Shown in pieces: positions 23,035-30,028 of a stretch of DNA of 30,824 bases; positions within the stretch are counted from its first letter, which is position 1; each line of letters opens with the position of its first letter. The notes under the pieces are model-generated. The model searched no databases, was not told the DNA's origin, and worked only from the letters and a program-made list of their open reading frames with translations. The DNA is from NCEH01 sp002257205 (GTDB lineage Bacteria; Pseudomonadota; Alphaproteobacteria; Rhizobiales; Xanthobacteraceae), in assembly GCF_043195105.1 (NCBI RefSeq), contig NZ_JBAFWO010000019.1, one strand, 5' to 3'. The position numbers and the translations under genes were made by a program.

Positions 23035-23196
23035 TCATGGCCGAGTCGGATTCCGATGATCGAAAGGGACCGTGGAGACCGCTCGATCGTTAGTGGTTGC
23101 CGGTGCAGCGTTGAGGTGCTGCTCGAGCTGCGCGATCGCTCCGGAGCCGAGGGCGACGCGGGCAAATCCCGTCGCCAGGAAGGTTCGGCGGTCCAT
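23035..23196 (-). pseudogene. 5' fragment of a Tat/Sec-exported protein gene
   Basis: A 53-codon frame starts MDRRTFLATGFARVALGSG, a typical twin-arginine-like leader, and is preceded by a good ribosome binding site (GGGAGG, 7 nt before the ATG). After about 30 codons the sequence becomes low in conservation and stops. It looks like the beginning of a gene whose body was lost, in a stretch full of other fragments. Confidence 0.45.
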
Positions 23197-23345
23197 CGGA
23201 AAACCTCCCGAGCAGAATGGCGTCGACATGACGATAGGGAATGGACCAGCCTCGCGCGGCCGGCGCAAGACGCTCCCGCCGATCCGCCATTCACGGCCGC
23301 GCGAGCGGGAAGTCACGCCATCGCGGCCGCCACCATCCGCCGCGC

Positions 23346-23420
23346 CTCAAGGTCGCGGCGTGAAAGCGCCCGGCTTCGGCAACCGCCGCAAGGCGATGCT
23401 CAAGGACATCGCGGTCCTGA
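23346..23420 (+). pseudogene. groEL fragment with a frameshift
   Basis: The translation reads LKVAA and then, after a shift of one base, VKAPGFGNRRKAMLKDIAVL, which is the well-known conserved GroEL segment (normally LKVAAVKAPGFG in one frame). One G appears to be missing near 23360. Only about 25 codons remain. Neither flank continues as GroEL. Confidence 0.75.
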
Positions 23421-23463
23421 CCGATGTTCACGTCGAGCACAAACTCGTCGAGCAAGCCCGACT

Positions 23464-23622
23464 CATCATCTCCAGCGCGGGTAGGTGAATCGTGTCACCA
23501 TGAAAATCGCGCAGGAAATCCTCGTGCTTCTCGACGACCGTCACATCGACGCCGGCTTGGGCGAGCAGCAAGCCGAGCATGGGCCAGGCCGGCCCTGCCT
23601 CGACGATGACGCAGCCGGTGTC
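23464..23622 (-). pseudogene. N-terminal fragment of an FAD-dependent monooxygenase
   Basis: The minus-strand translation contains GVDVTVVEKHEDFLRDFHG and DTIHLPALEMM, typical of the start of FAD-dependent aromatic-ring monooxygenases. The nucleotide-binding loop has lost glycines (VEAGPAWPMLG where GGGPAGMMLG is expected), and the frame ends soon after. It is a decayed remnant of about 53 codons between the groEL fragment and the MucR gene. Confidence 0.7.
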
Positions 23623-23648
23623 GAGGTCTCCCGCTGCGCCGACCGTCG

Positions 23649-24287
23649 TCATGAATCGATGGTTGTGGCGGCCTTGCGTCCCCTCTTGGGTCTTGCGGCC
23701 GGTTCCACCACCGGCTCAGCAACGGCTTTCGTCCTGCGTGGTGCGCGCTTCGACGCGGCGGTGTCCGGCGCAGCCACAACCGCGGTCGGTGCGCTTGCCT
23801 TGATGCGCGAGGCGCGTTTCGGCTTCTCCTCGACCACAGGTGCGGCCTCGACGATTGGCTCAGGCACGGGAGCGGCAGCCTTGCGCAACTGGCCAAGGCC
23901 GGACGCCTTCGCCAGCGCTGAGCGGGATTGCGCATAGCTCGGCGCGACCATCGCGTAGTCGGCCGGAAGGTTCCATTTCTGCCGATACTCTGCGGGCGTC
24001 AGACCATATTGCGTGCGGAGATGCCGCTTCAGCGATTTGAATTTCTTGCCGTCTTCGAGACAGATGATGAAATCCGGCGTGACCGATTTGCGCACCGACA
24101 CCGCCGGTCCCGGTTTCTTCTCCGGCCCAATCGGCGCCGCAGCGCCCAGCGACCGGAGGGCAGCGTGGATGTCATCGATCAATTTCGGCAGCTCGGCCGT
24201 CGGTACGGAATTGTTGGAAACGTAGGCTGCGACGAGCGCGGCGGAAACCGCCACCAGGTCGGGGGTGTCGGACTGCTCCGGATGCAT
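23649..24287 (-). CDS. MucR/Ros family transcriptional regulator with basic tail
   Basis: A 212-residue DNA-binding protein. The MucR/Ros core is clear (about 10-135): an N-terminal oligomerisation region, then TPDFIICLEDGKKFKSLKRH and LRTQYGLTPAEYRQKWNLP, then DYAMVAPSYAQSRSALA. The zinc site keeps C76, D79 and H89, but the second His is Gln (RTQYG), so zinc binding may be lost, as in some rhizobial relatives. A long Ala/Pro/Lys/Arg-rich tail (about 137-212) includes SKRAPRRTK and RPKRGRK, similar to AT-hooks. Such proteins act as H-NS-like silencers of AT-rich DNA. It lies alone on the minus strand beside a fragment-rich area and may control plasmid cargo genes. The start at 24287 fits the family but lacks a clear upstream signal. 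Confidence 0.88.
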   Translation of the reverse strand: MHPEQSDTPDLVAVSAALVAAYVSNNSVPTAELPKLIDDIHAALRSLGAAAPIGPEKKPGPAVSVRKSVTPDFIICLEDGKKFKSLKRHLRTQYGLTPAEYRQKWNLPADYAMVAPSYAQSRSALAKASGLGQLRKAAAPVPEPIVEAAPVVEEKPKRASRIKASAPTAVVAAPDTAASKRAPRRTKAVAEPVVEPAARPKRGRKAATTIDS

Positions 24288-24461
24288 CCTTGAGTGCCCT
24301 TTGTGTTCAATGAGCGCCGCGCTGGACTTAGAATTGCGCGACAGTCACTATTTCAACCATTCGTGGTCCACATCAACTCCGATCGGCGGCGGCGGGCGCC
24401 TTCGCTGCTGGACGTCGGATTACACGGCGCATGTAAATAGAACTCCTTAGGGCAACTGACG

Positions 24462-25325
24462 ATGGGGAAGGCGCCGGATTTCGGGCAACGGCAGGCGAAG
24501 CTCATCTGCCAGATGCCCTATGACGAGTTGCTCCGATTTATCGCGGAAGGACTGCCCATTCTCCTGGAGAGTGCCAGAGGATTTTGGTCAGCCTCTTGCC
24601 ATCTGTCAGCGCAGCCACGCGAGGCTGAGGTGTTGGCAGGCTTCGCGCAGGAGGAAGCGGCAAAGATTCTGATTTTGATGGATGCCGTGCGCTGCCCAAG
24701 GCACCTCATCGCCGCGAGATTGAGCCAGATCGTCAGTCGGTTCTACGGCCATCTCGAGCGATTGATTTATGCCGAGGTTTGCGACGGATGGAGCCAGGAC
24801 ATTGCGGACCTTCGAAAGCGCGTCGAGCCTCTTCGCAAATCTCATTACATAGAAGGTGATGTCGGAGAGTATATCGTTCCGAACGCAAATCTCTATCGGC
24901 GCGAAAGTAAACTCTATGCGGACATCGAAGCCTATGAGGACCGCGTTCCAATCTGGAATGCACCGAAGACCTATCCTGGTTTCTTCGAGCCCCGGAAGCC
25001 ATCCGTTCTTGCTGTCGCCGAAGCGATGGCCGCATTGGGGATGTTTTCATTGCCTGGCCTGAACGCAACAGCGCAGGTGTGGGGAGCGCTGGATTTTGTC
25101 GAGCATGAATCGCTGCGAGATGCAGAACGGCTCACGGATCAACTTGTCGAGCGGCTCGTTACGGAGGCGTTGCCCGTCGACTTTGCAACACAAGATCATG
25201 TCTTTGTACTCGGTCGACACTGGCCGTTACCAATGTATAACGTCGAGCTCAAAATGGTTGATGTGTCGCTGGAGGATTTGAAGCAGGAGCAGGACCGGAT
25301 TTTGTGGGCAGAAGCCGGTTACTAG
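24462..25325 (+). CDS. AbiV-like/HEPN-like protein
   Basis: A 287-residue, mostly helical soluble protein. The segment FAQEEAAKILILMDAVRCP (about 65-83), after a helical stretch ending in ESARGFWSASCHLSA, resembles the conserved helix pair of AbiV-type HEPN proteins, which are linked to abortive infection. A clean HEPN RNase motif (Arg, 4-6 residues, His) was not found, so the activity is uncertain. The middle contains GEYIVPNANLYRRESKLY and a conserved-looking KTYPGFFEPRKPS. The ATG at 24462 follows AGGG. It is a single gene between mucR and the RES/Xre pair, with lower GC than the metal genes, consistent with separate transfer. Confidence 0.5.
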   Translation: MGKAPDFGQRQAKLICQMPYDELLRFIAEGLPILLESARGFWSASCHLSAQPREAEVLAGFAQEEAAKILILMDAVRCPRHLIAARLSQIVSRFYGHLERLIYAEVCDGWSQDIADLRKRVEPLRKSHYIEGDVGEYIVPNANLYRRESKLYADIEAYEDRVPIWNAPKTYPGFFEPRKPSVLAVAEAMAALGMFSLPGLNATAQVWGALDFVEHESLRDAERLTDQLVERLVTEALPVDFATQDHVFVLGRHWPLPMYNVELKMVDVSLEDLKQEQDRILWAEAGY

Positions 25326-25400
25326 TCACGAACAGCTCGTTGATTATCGGTTTTCACGCAGGCTTTCGTTCCACCCGTTGCCTTGCGGTCTAATACCGCG

Positions 25401-26102
25401 TCAGGATTTCCCGGAGACGACCTTCACCCCGATGCGATCCGCGAGGGAGATCAGGTCCGCATAGACGCCGGGTGTGCCGATAACCTCGAGCGACGGGGCG
25501 ATCATGCGCAGCGCGTCGGCCGGAAGCCGGTTGCCGAACAGGATGATCGCGAGCGCACGATCATCCTGCCTCGAAACCCAACATAGTCCGTGAATGTCGG
25601 GGCGTGCGGCGTAGAATGCCTCAGCCCAAGGGCGGGTTTGCGGGTAGCGATCTTTCTCAGTGTCGATGAGCTCGATGCGCCGGACGCCCAATCTGCGAAG
25701 TGCCGTGGCGCTGAGATCGGCAAGGACGAGATCCTGGTGTGGCTCCAGCCGCGAATAGGTCTGACCCGTGAGTTTGCCCTTGTCGTAGGTCTTGAGACCC
25801 GATGAGAAAGGGACATCGTGAAAAACGGTCTCCATGGCGGCGCAATCGAAAGTCGTGCCGCCATAGAGCGTCGGGATTGCAACGTCGGCGCCGTCGACGA
25901 TCGGGCTGAAGCGCGCATTGCCCTTGAGGCCCGGGTTGAACTGATCGCCGAGATAGGCGTCCAGGTGCATCCGATGAATGATCTGGCCCAAGGGCCAGAT
26001 CACCGTTGAGGTCTTTGCTCCCAAGTCCGCCGGAGGAGGGGGCGTTGCATCGTCGGGGGCCTTCGCCTTTGCGTGCTTCGGCTCGGCCGGCGGCTTAGCC
26101 AT
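25401..26102 (-). CDS. RES domain toxin
   Basis: Toxin of a RES/Xre type II pair; known family members deplete NAD+. The protein has 233 residues. A Pro/Lys-rich N-terminal tail (about 1-30) leads into the RES fold (about 35-225): ARFSPI (R64), TLYGG (Y80), METVFHDVPF (E91) and later CWVSRQDDRALAIILFG. These supply the Arg, Tyr, Glu and Ser positions expected of the family. It is the second gene of the unit; its ATG at 26102 overlaps the antitoxin stop by 8 nt. The reading frame is intact, so the toxin is probably functional. Confidence 0.85.
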   Translation of the reverse strand: MAKPPAEPKHAKAKAPDDATPPPPADLGAKTSTVIWPLGQIIHRMHLDAYLGDQFNPGLKGNARFSPIVDGADVAIPTLYGGTTFDCAAMETVFHDVPFSSGLKTYDKGKLTGQTYSRLEPHQDLVLADLSATALRRLGVRRIELIDTEKDRYPQTRPWAEAFYAARPDIHGLCWVSRQDDRALAIILFGNRLPADALRMIAPSLEVIGTPGVYADLISLADRIGVKVVSGKS

Positions 26103-26781
26103 GCGTCACGCCTTGCCGCTCATCTTCGGCCGCCGCGATCACGCGCTGAGACTGCTCCACCAGGAGATCCTGCGGACGCTTGCCGCTGAGGAAGCTGTTG
26201 TCCGAGGCGAACCAGTATGCGAGCCCCCAATCGTCCTTGCTGCCGTTAAAGACCTTGAGCACGGCGGCGAGAGCCTTGAGCGGGCGATAGCCCGTCTTCG
26301 GATCCAGCGCGTAGCCAGGAAAGTAATCGATCCCCCGATGCCGAACTGCGAAGATAATGCCATCCTTCTTCCACTTGTTCGGCTGGGCGCTGGGATTGTT
26401 GGTACTGAAGCCGGCCATCTCGGCGATCTGGGCCGCCGTCAGCCATTCACCGCTCTCCAGCACGGCCTTGCGCGCCTCAGCCGTCATCCGCGCCTCGAGC
26501 AACATATGCTGGGGGGGAGGGACGTGAGGCACCAACAGTTCAAGGATCGACTGCATGGCCTCAGTCTCGCGGCGTGCGAGAATGGCGCCGACAAGCGGTG
26601 CGATGCTCTCGAACGTCTCGGCGAGCGCGCGCACGGCCGGCTCACTGCCGTGTTCGAGGGTCAAAGCGATGACCTGCTTCGGCTTACCGCCGAGATGGTC
26701 GAGACGATGCCGGACCTGCTCCGGCGTGCCGGTCATCGTGGCGAAGCCGGCGAGTGCGCCAGTCGCATCGGTGGCAGCCAT
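26095..26781 (-). CDS. Xre/MbcA/ParS family antitoxin of the RES toxin
   Basis: About 228 residues. A helical N-terminal part (1-105) of unknown role precedes a helix-turn-helix-like region (about 110-150, EWLTAAQIAEMAGFSTNNPSA). The C-terminal domain (about 155-215, LKALAAVLKVFNGSKDDWG then FLSGKRPQDLL) is the MbcA/ParS/Xre toxin-binding domain. The ATG at 26781 follows AAGGGA by 8 nt and is chosen; an in-frame ATG at 26808 also begins 7 nt after a -10 box and cannot be excluded. The gene lies before the toxin and overlaps it by 8 nt, the standard order for antitoxin control. The N-terminal extension is longer than in most Xre antitoxins. Confidence 0.83.
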   Translation of the reverse strand: MAATDATGALAGFATMTGTPEQVRHRLDHLGGKPKQVIALTLEHGSEPAVRALAETFESIAPLVGAILARRETEAMQSILELLVPHVPPPQHMLLEARMTAEARKAVLESGEWLTAAQIAEMAGFSTNNPSAQPNKWKKDGIIFAVRHRGIDYFPGYALDPKTGYRPLKALAAVLKVFNGSKDDWGLAYWFASDNSFLSGKRPQDLLVEQSQRVIAAAEDERQGVTHG

Positions 26782-26799
26782 GGCCGCGTTCCCTTCGTT

Positions 26800-26843
26800 G
26801 GTTATCATGGTTATCCATATAAATAGATAACCAGAATAATCAA
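26800..26843 (-). promoter_or_regulatory. Promoter and operator of the RES/Xre pair
   Basis: Minus-strand promoter: -35 TTGATT (26843-26838), 16-nt spacer, -10 TATATG (26821-26816). Around it are direct copies of GGTTATC at 26800-26806 and 26809-26815 and an inverted copy GATAACC at 26826-26832, so a palindrome GGTTATC-N10-GATAACC covers the -10 box. This is a likely site for autorepression by the antitoxin. Confidence 0.6.
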
Positions 26844-26910
26844 GATGGATTCGCCGCAACCTCCGCGCAGCTGCCGTCTCAGGCAGGTGACCTTCACTAC
26901 CATGCTTGGC

Positions 26911-26953
26911 TGGACATGATTCCATATATCGAGTAATCTCGAATTATGGAATC
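26911..26953 (+). promoter_or_regulatory. arsR promoter and palindromic operator
   Basis: Plus-strand promoter: -35 TGGACA (26911-26916), 17 nt, -10 TAATCT (26934-26939), 6 nt before the arsR ATG. A 36-nt palindrome covers it: arms GATTCCATATATCGAG (26918-26933) and CTCGAATTATGGAATC (26938-26953) around TAAT, with two mismatches. The palindrome includes the start codon. This fits an ArsR operator acting on a leaderless transcript. Confidence 0.75.
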
Positions 26954-27317
26954 AGAAAGAGCCATTCTCGCCTTCGCGGCGCTTGCCCAGTCGACGCGCC
27001 TCGACGTGTTCCGGCTGCTGATCGCACGCGAACCGGAAGGGCTGCCGGCCGGCGACATCGCCCGGCACATGAGCGTACCGCAGAACACCATGTCGACCCA
27101 TCTGGCGATCCTGACACGCGCCGGGCTCATCGAAGCCGAGCGGCAAAGCCGGTCGATCATCTACCGAGCCAAGCTTGATGCGGTGCGCGAGCTTGCCTTC
27201 TACCTCGTCAAGGATTGCTGCGGCGGGCGCCCGGAGATCTGCGCCCCGTTGATCGCCGACCTGTCGCTCTGCTGCACACCCAAAAATGAAGCCACCCAGG
27301 AGGCTGTTCATGAGTGA
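26946..27317 (+). CDS. arsR: ArsR family arsenic-responsive repressor
   Basis: A 123-residue winged-helix repressor (helix-turn-helix about 35-62, GDIARHMSVPQNTMSTHLAIL). The arsenic site is probably C-terminal: C91 and C92 in KDCCGG, C99, and C109/C110 near the end, similar in placement to the C-terminal Cys set of Acidithiobacillus-type ArsR rather than the CxC of the E. coli protein. Trivalent arsenic bound here would release the operator, which overlaps the start codon. It is the first gene of a five-gene ars operon and overlaps the next gene by 8 nt. The ATG at 26946 gives the usual family N-terminus although no ribosome binding site precedes it. Confidence 0.9.
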   Translation: MESERAILAFAALAQSTRLDVFRLLIAREPEGLPAGDIARHMSVPQNTMSTHLAILTRAGLIEAERQSRSIIYRAKLDAVRELAFYLVKDCCGGRPEICAPLIADLSLCCTPKNEATQEAVHE

Positions 27318-27837
27318 CCGTATCTACAATGTCCTCTTCCTTTGCACGGGCAATTCGGCGCGGTCGATCCTCGCCGAGAGCATTCTCAACAAGGATGGCG
27401 GCGGCCGCTTCCGTGCCTTGTCCGCCGGCAGCCAACCGAAAGGGACTATCAATCCGTTCGCGCTGAAGGTGCTGGAGAGCTTCGACTATCCGACCGAGGG
27501 CTTCCGCTCGAAGAGCTGGGAGGAGTTCGCGATGCCGGATGCCCCTGTCATGGATTTCGTCTTCACCGTCTGCGACAACGCCGCCGGTGAAGCGTGCCCG
27601 GTGTGGCCAGGCCAGCCGATGACGGCCCATTGGGGGATCGAGGATCCCGCCGCGGTCGAAGGCACGGATATCCAGAAGCAGGCCGCCTTTGTCGCCGCCT
27701 TCCGCTATCTCAGGAACCGGATTTCGGTCTTCGCGGCTTTGCCGGTCGCAAGCCTCGACAAGGCCTCGCTCAAGGCGAAGCTCATTGAGATCGGCCAATT
27801 CGAAGGGGCAACCTCGCCCCGCCACAGCGCGGCGTGA
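27310..27837 (+). CDS. arsC: Arsenate reductase, LMW-PTP/thioredoxin-linked type
   Basis: A 175-residue cytosolic enzyme that reduces arsenate to arsenite. The catalytic loop CTGNSARS (C12 to R18, CX5R) follows VLFL at the N-terminus. Additional Cys at about 88 and 96 (TVCDNAAGEACPVWPG) can relay electrons as in thioredoxin-coupled ArsC. The ATG at 27310 follows AGGAGG and overlaps the arsR stop by 8 nt; the longer in-frame start at 27286 has no such signal. A second, unrelated arsenate reductase follows 8 nt downstream, so two electron routes are encoded. The family assignment is secure; the symbol is shared by unrelated enzymes. Confidence 0.93.
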   Translation: MSDRIYNVLFLCTGNSARSILAESILNKDGGGRFRALSAGSQPKGTINPFALKVLESFDYPTEGFRSKSWEEFAMPDAPVMDFVFTVCDNAAGEACPVWPGQPMTAHWGIEDPAAVEGTDIQKQAAFVAAFRYLRNRISVFAALPVASLDKASLKAKLIEIGQFEGATSPRHSAA

Positions 27838-27845
27838 GGTCGATC

Positions 27846-28271
27846 ATGGATGTCATCATCTATCACAACCCCGACTGCGGTACCTCGCGCAATACGCTGG
27901 CGCTGATCCGCAATGCCGGCGTCGAGCCGCATGTCATCGAATATCTGAAGACACCACCGTCACGGGCGATGCTGGTCCAGTTGATCGCGCGGATGGGGAT
28001 TTCCACGCGCGGGCTGCTGCGCGAGAAGGGAACGCCCTATGCCGAACTCGGTCTCGGCGATCCCGGCCTGACGGATGACGAGCTTCTCGACGCCATGCTG
28101 GCGCATCCGATCCTGATCAACCGGCCGATCGTCGTTTCGCCGAAAGGCGTGAGACTCTGCCGGCCGTCAGAAGAGGTTCTCGATCTGCTGCCTTCGCAAC
28201 TGGGCGCGTTTACCAAGGAAGACGGCGAGCGCGTCATCGACGAGCGCGGCCGCCGCGTCGCGACGGCGTAA
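27846..28271 (+). CDS. arsC: Arsenate reductase, glutaredoxin-linked (ArsC/Spx fold)
   Basis: A 141-residue reductase of the thioredoxin-fold ArsC family. The active-site segment IYHNPDCGTSRNTLALI has the catalytic Cys at residue 11 and the HNPxCGTSRN signature. NRPIVVSPKGVRLCRPSEEVL near the end is the usual substrate-side motif with Arg residues. The ATG at 27846 follows GAGG; an in-frame GTG at 27834 lies inside the end of the upstream gene. It is unrelated in fold to the LMW-PTP type enzyme before it, giving the operon two arsenate reductases. Confidence 0.92.
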   Translation: MDVIIYHNPDCGTSRNTLALIRNAGVEPHVIEYLKTPPSRAMLVQLIARMGISTRGLLREKGTPYAELGLGDPGLTDDELLDAMLAHPILINRPIVVSPKGVRLCRPSEEVLDLLPSQLGAFTKEDGERVIDERGRRVATA

Positions 28272-28280
28272 GGAAAACCC

Positions 28281-29336
28281 ATGTCCATTTTTGAACGCTA
28301 TCTCACGCTGTGGGTCGCGCTGTGCATCGTCGCCGGCATCGCGCTCGGGCACATCATGCCCGGCGCATTTCAAGCGATCGGCGCGGCCGAGATTTCCAAG
28401 GTCAATCTGCCGGTTGCCGTGCTGATCTGGCTGATGGTCATCCCGATGCTGCTCAAGATCGATTTCGCGGCACTCGGCGAGGTCGGCCGCCACTGGCGCG
28501 GCATCGGCGTCACCCTGTTCATCAATTGGGCGGTGAAACCGTTCTCGATGGCGCTGCTCGGCTGGCTGTTTATCGGCTGGCTGTTCCGACCGCATCTGCC
28601 GGCCGATCAGATCGACAGTTATATCGCCGGCCTCATCATCCTCGCCGCCGCGCCCTGTACCGCGATGGTGTTCGTCTGGTCGAACCTGACCAAGGGCGAG
28701 CCGCATTTCACGCTGAGCCAGGTAGCGCTCAACGACGCCATCATGGTGGTGGCCTTCGCGCCGATCGTCGGCCTGCTGCTCGGCCTCTCCGCTATCACCG
28801 TGCCATGGGGCACGCTGGTTCTTTCGGTCGTGCTCTACATCGTCATTCCGGTGATCATCGCGCAGCTTCTTCGACGCCGACTGTTGGCGACAGGTGGGCG
28901 AGCCGCGCTCGATCGGCTGCTGACCAAGCTCGGCCCGGTCTCACTCGTCGCGCTGCTGGCAACGCTGGTGCTGCTGTTCGGCTTCCAGGGCGAACAGATC
29001 ATCGCACAGCCGCTGGTGATCGCGCTGCTCGCCGTGCCGATCCTGATCCAGGTGTATTTCAATGCCGGGCTGGCCTATATCCTCAACCGGATTGCGGGCG
29101 AGCAGCATTGCGTCGCCGGCCCCTCGGCACTGATCGGCGCGTCCAATTTCTTCGAGCTGGCGGTCGCCGCCGCCATCAGTCTATTCGGATTCCATTCCGG
29201 AGCTGCGCTCGCCACCGTCGTCGGCGTGCTGATCGAGGTGCCGGTCATGCTCACCGTCGTCTGGATCGTGAACAGGTCCAAGGGCTGGTACGAGCGCGGC
29301 GACAAGGTCGCGGCGATTGCCGAGGCCCACCGTTGA
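28281..29336 (+). CDS. acr3: ACR3 family arsenite exporter
   Basis: A 351-residue inner-membrane arsenite efflux carrier with about ten membrane segments. The conserved Cys lies in AAAPCTAMVFVWS (about C126), and the final region LIGASNFFELAVAAAISLFG matches the family. The ATG at 28281 follows AAGGAAAAC. It begins 9 nt after the previous gene and its stop codon shares one base with the arsH start, so the operon is tight. It removes the arsenite made by the two reductases. Another reading frame overlaps the gene on the same strand for its full length, but it is an artefact of high GC content. Confidence 0.95.
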   Translation: MSIFERYLTLWVALCIVAGIALGHIMPGAFQAIGAAEISKVNLPVAVLIWLMVIPMLLKIDFAALGEVGRHWRGIGVTLFINWAVKPFSMALLGWLFIGWLFRPHLPADQIDSYIAGLIILAAAPCTAMVFVWSNLTKGEPHFTLSQVALNDAIMVVAFAPIVGLLLGLSAITVPWGTLVLSVVLYIVIPVIIAQLLRRRLLATGGRAALDRLLTKLGPVSLVALLATLVLLFGFQGEQIIAQPLVIALLAVPILIQVYFNAGLAYILNRIAGEQHCVAGPSALIGASNFFELAVAAAISLFGFHSGAALATVVGVLIEVPVMLTVVWIVNRSKGWYERGDKVAAIAEAHR

Positions 29337-30028
29337 TGCAGAACGATCTTCCCAATGTCGTTGTCGACAACCTCGACGTGCCGACCATCGACCGGCTGTG
29401 CGCGACGCCCTCGACGCATCCGCCGCGTATTCTGTTACTCTATGGATCGCTGCGCGAACGCTCCTACAGCCGGTTCCTGACGCTGGAGGCCGAACGTCTG
29501 CTGAAGCACTTCGGTGCGGAGACGCGTATCTTCGATCCGCACGGCCTGCCGCTACCCGACGGCGCGGAGATCGACCATCCGAAGGTGCGAGAACTGCGCG
29601 ATCTATCGGCATGGTCCGAGGGTCAGGTCTGGACCAGCCCGGAGCGGCACGGCGCCATGAGCGCGGTGATGAAGGCGCAGATCGACTGGATACCGCTATC
29701 GGTTGGCGTGATACGGCCGACGCAGGGCCGGACGTTGGCCCTCATGCAGGTGTCCGGCGGTTCGCAGAGCTTCAACGCGGTCAACCAGCTTCGTGTGCTC
29801 GGCCGTTGGATGCGGATGGTGACCATCCCCAACCAGTCTTCCGTCGCCAAGGCTTACGAGGAATTCGACGAGGCGGGCCGCATGAAGCCATCCTCCTATT
29901 ACGACCGGGTGGTCGACGTGATGGAGGAATTGGTTAAGTTCACGCTGCTGACACGCGATCTCTCCCCCTATCTCACCAACCGCTACAGCGAGCGCAAAGA
30001 AGCGGCAGAGAAGCTAGCTACCGCATGA
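29336..30028 (+). CDS. arsH: ArsH, FMN-dependent NADPH oxidoreductase
   Basis: A 230-residue flavodoxin-like enzyme that oxidises trivalent organoarsenicals and reduces various substrates with NADPH. The FMN loop is LLLYGSLRERSYSRFL (about 33-48). PLPDGAEIDHPKV, WTSPERHGAMSAVMKAQIDW and the C-terminal SYYDRVVDVMEEL follow in the order typical of ArsH. The ATG at 29336 overlaps the acr3 stop (TGATG), so translation is coupled. It is the last gene of the operon and ends tail-to-tail, with an 11-nt overlap, against the next gene. Confidence 0.95.
   Translation: MQNDLPNVVVDNLDVPTIDRLCATPSTHPPRILLLYGSLRERSYSRFLTLEAERLLKHFGAETRIFDPHGLPLPDGAEIDHPKVRELRDLSAWSEGQVWTSPERHGAMSAVMKAQIDWIPLSVGVIRPTQGRTLALMQVSGGSQSFNAVNQLRVLGRWMRMVTIPNQSSVAKAYEEFDEAGRMKPSSYYDRVVDVMEELVKFTLLTRDLSPYLTNRYSERKEAAEKLATA

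Noticed and set aside
24720..24850. HEPN catalytic motif (Arg, 4-6 residues, His) in the AbiV-like protein
   Set aside because: Candidates have three or fewer residues between Arg and His (RFYGH, RCPRH), so no active HEPN site can be claimed.
28310..30028. A 572-codon open frame running through acr3 and into arsH on the plus strand
   Set aside because: Its first part is the Arg-rich shadow of acr3 in another frame; only the last 230 codons (from 29336) are real and match ArsH.
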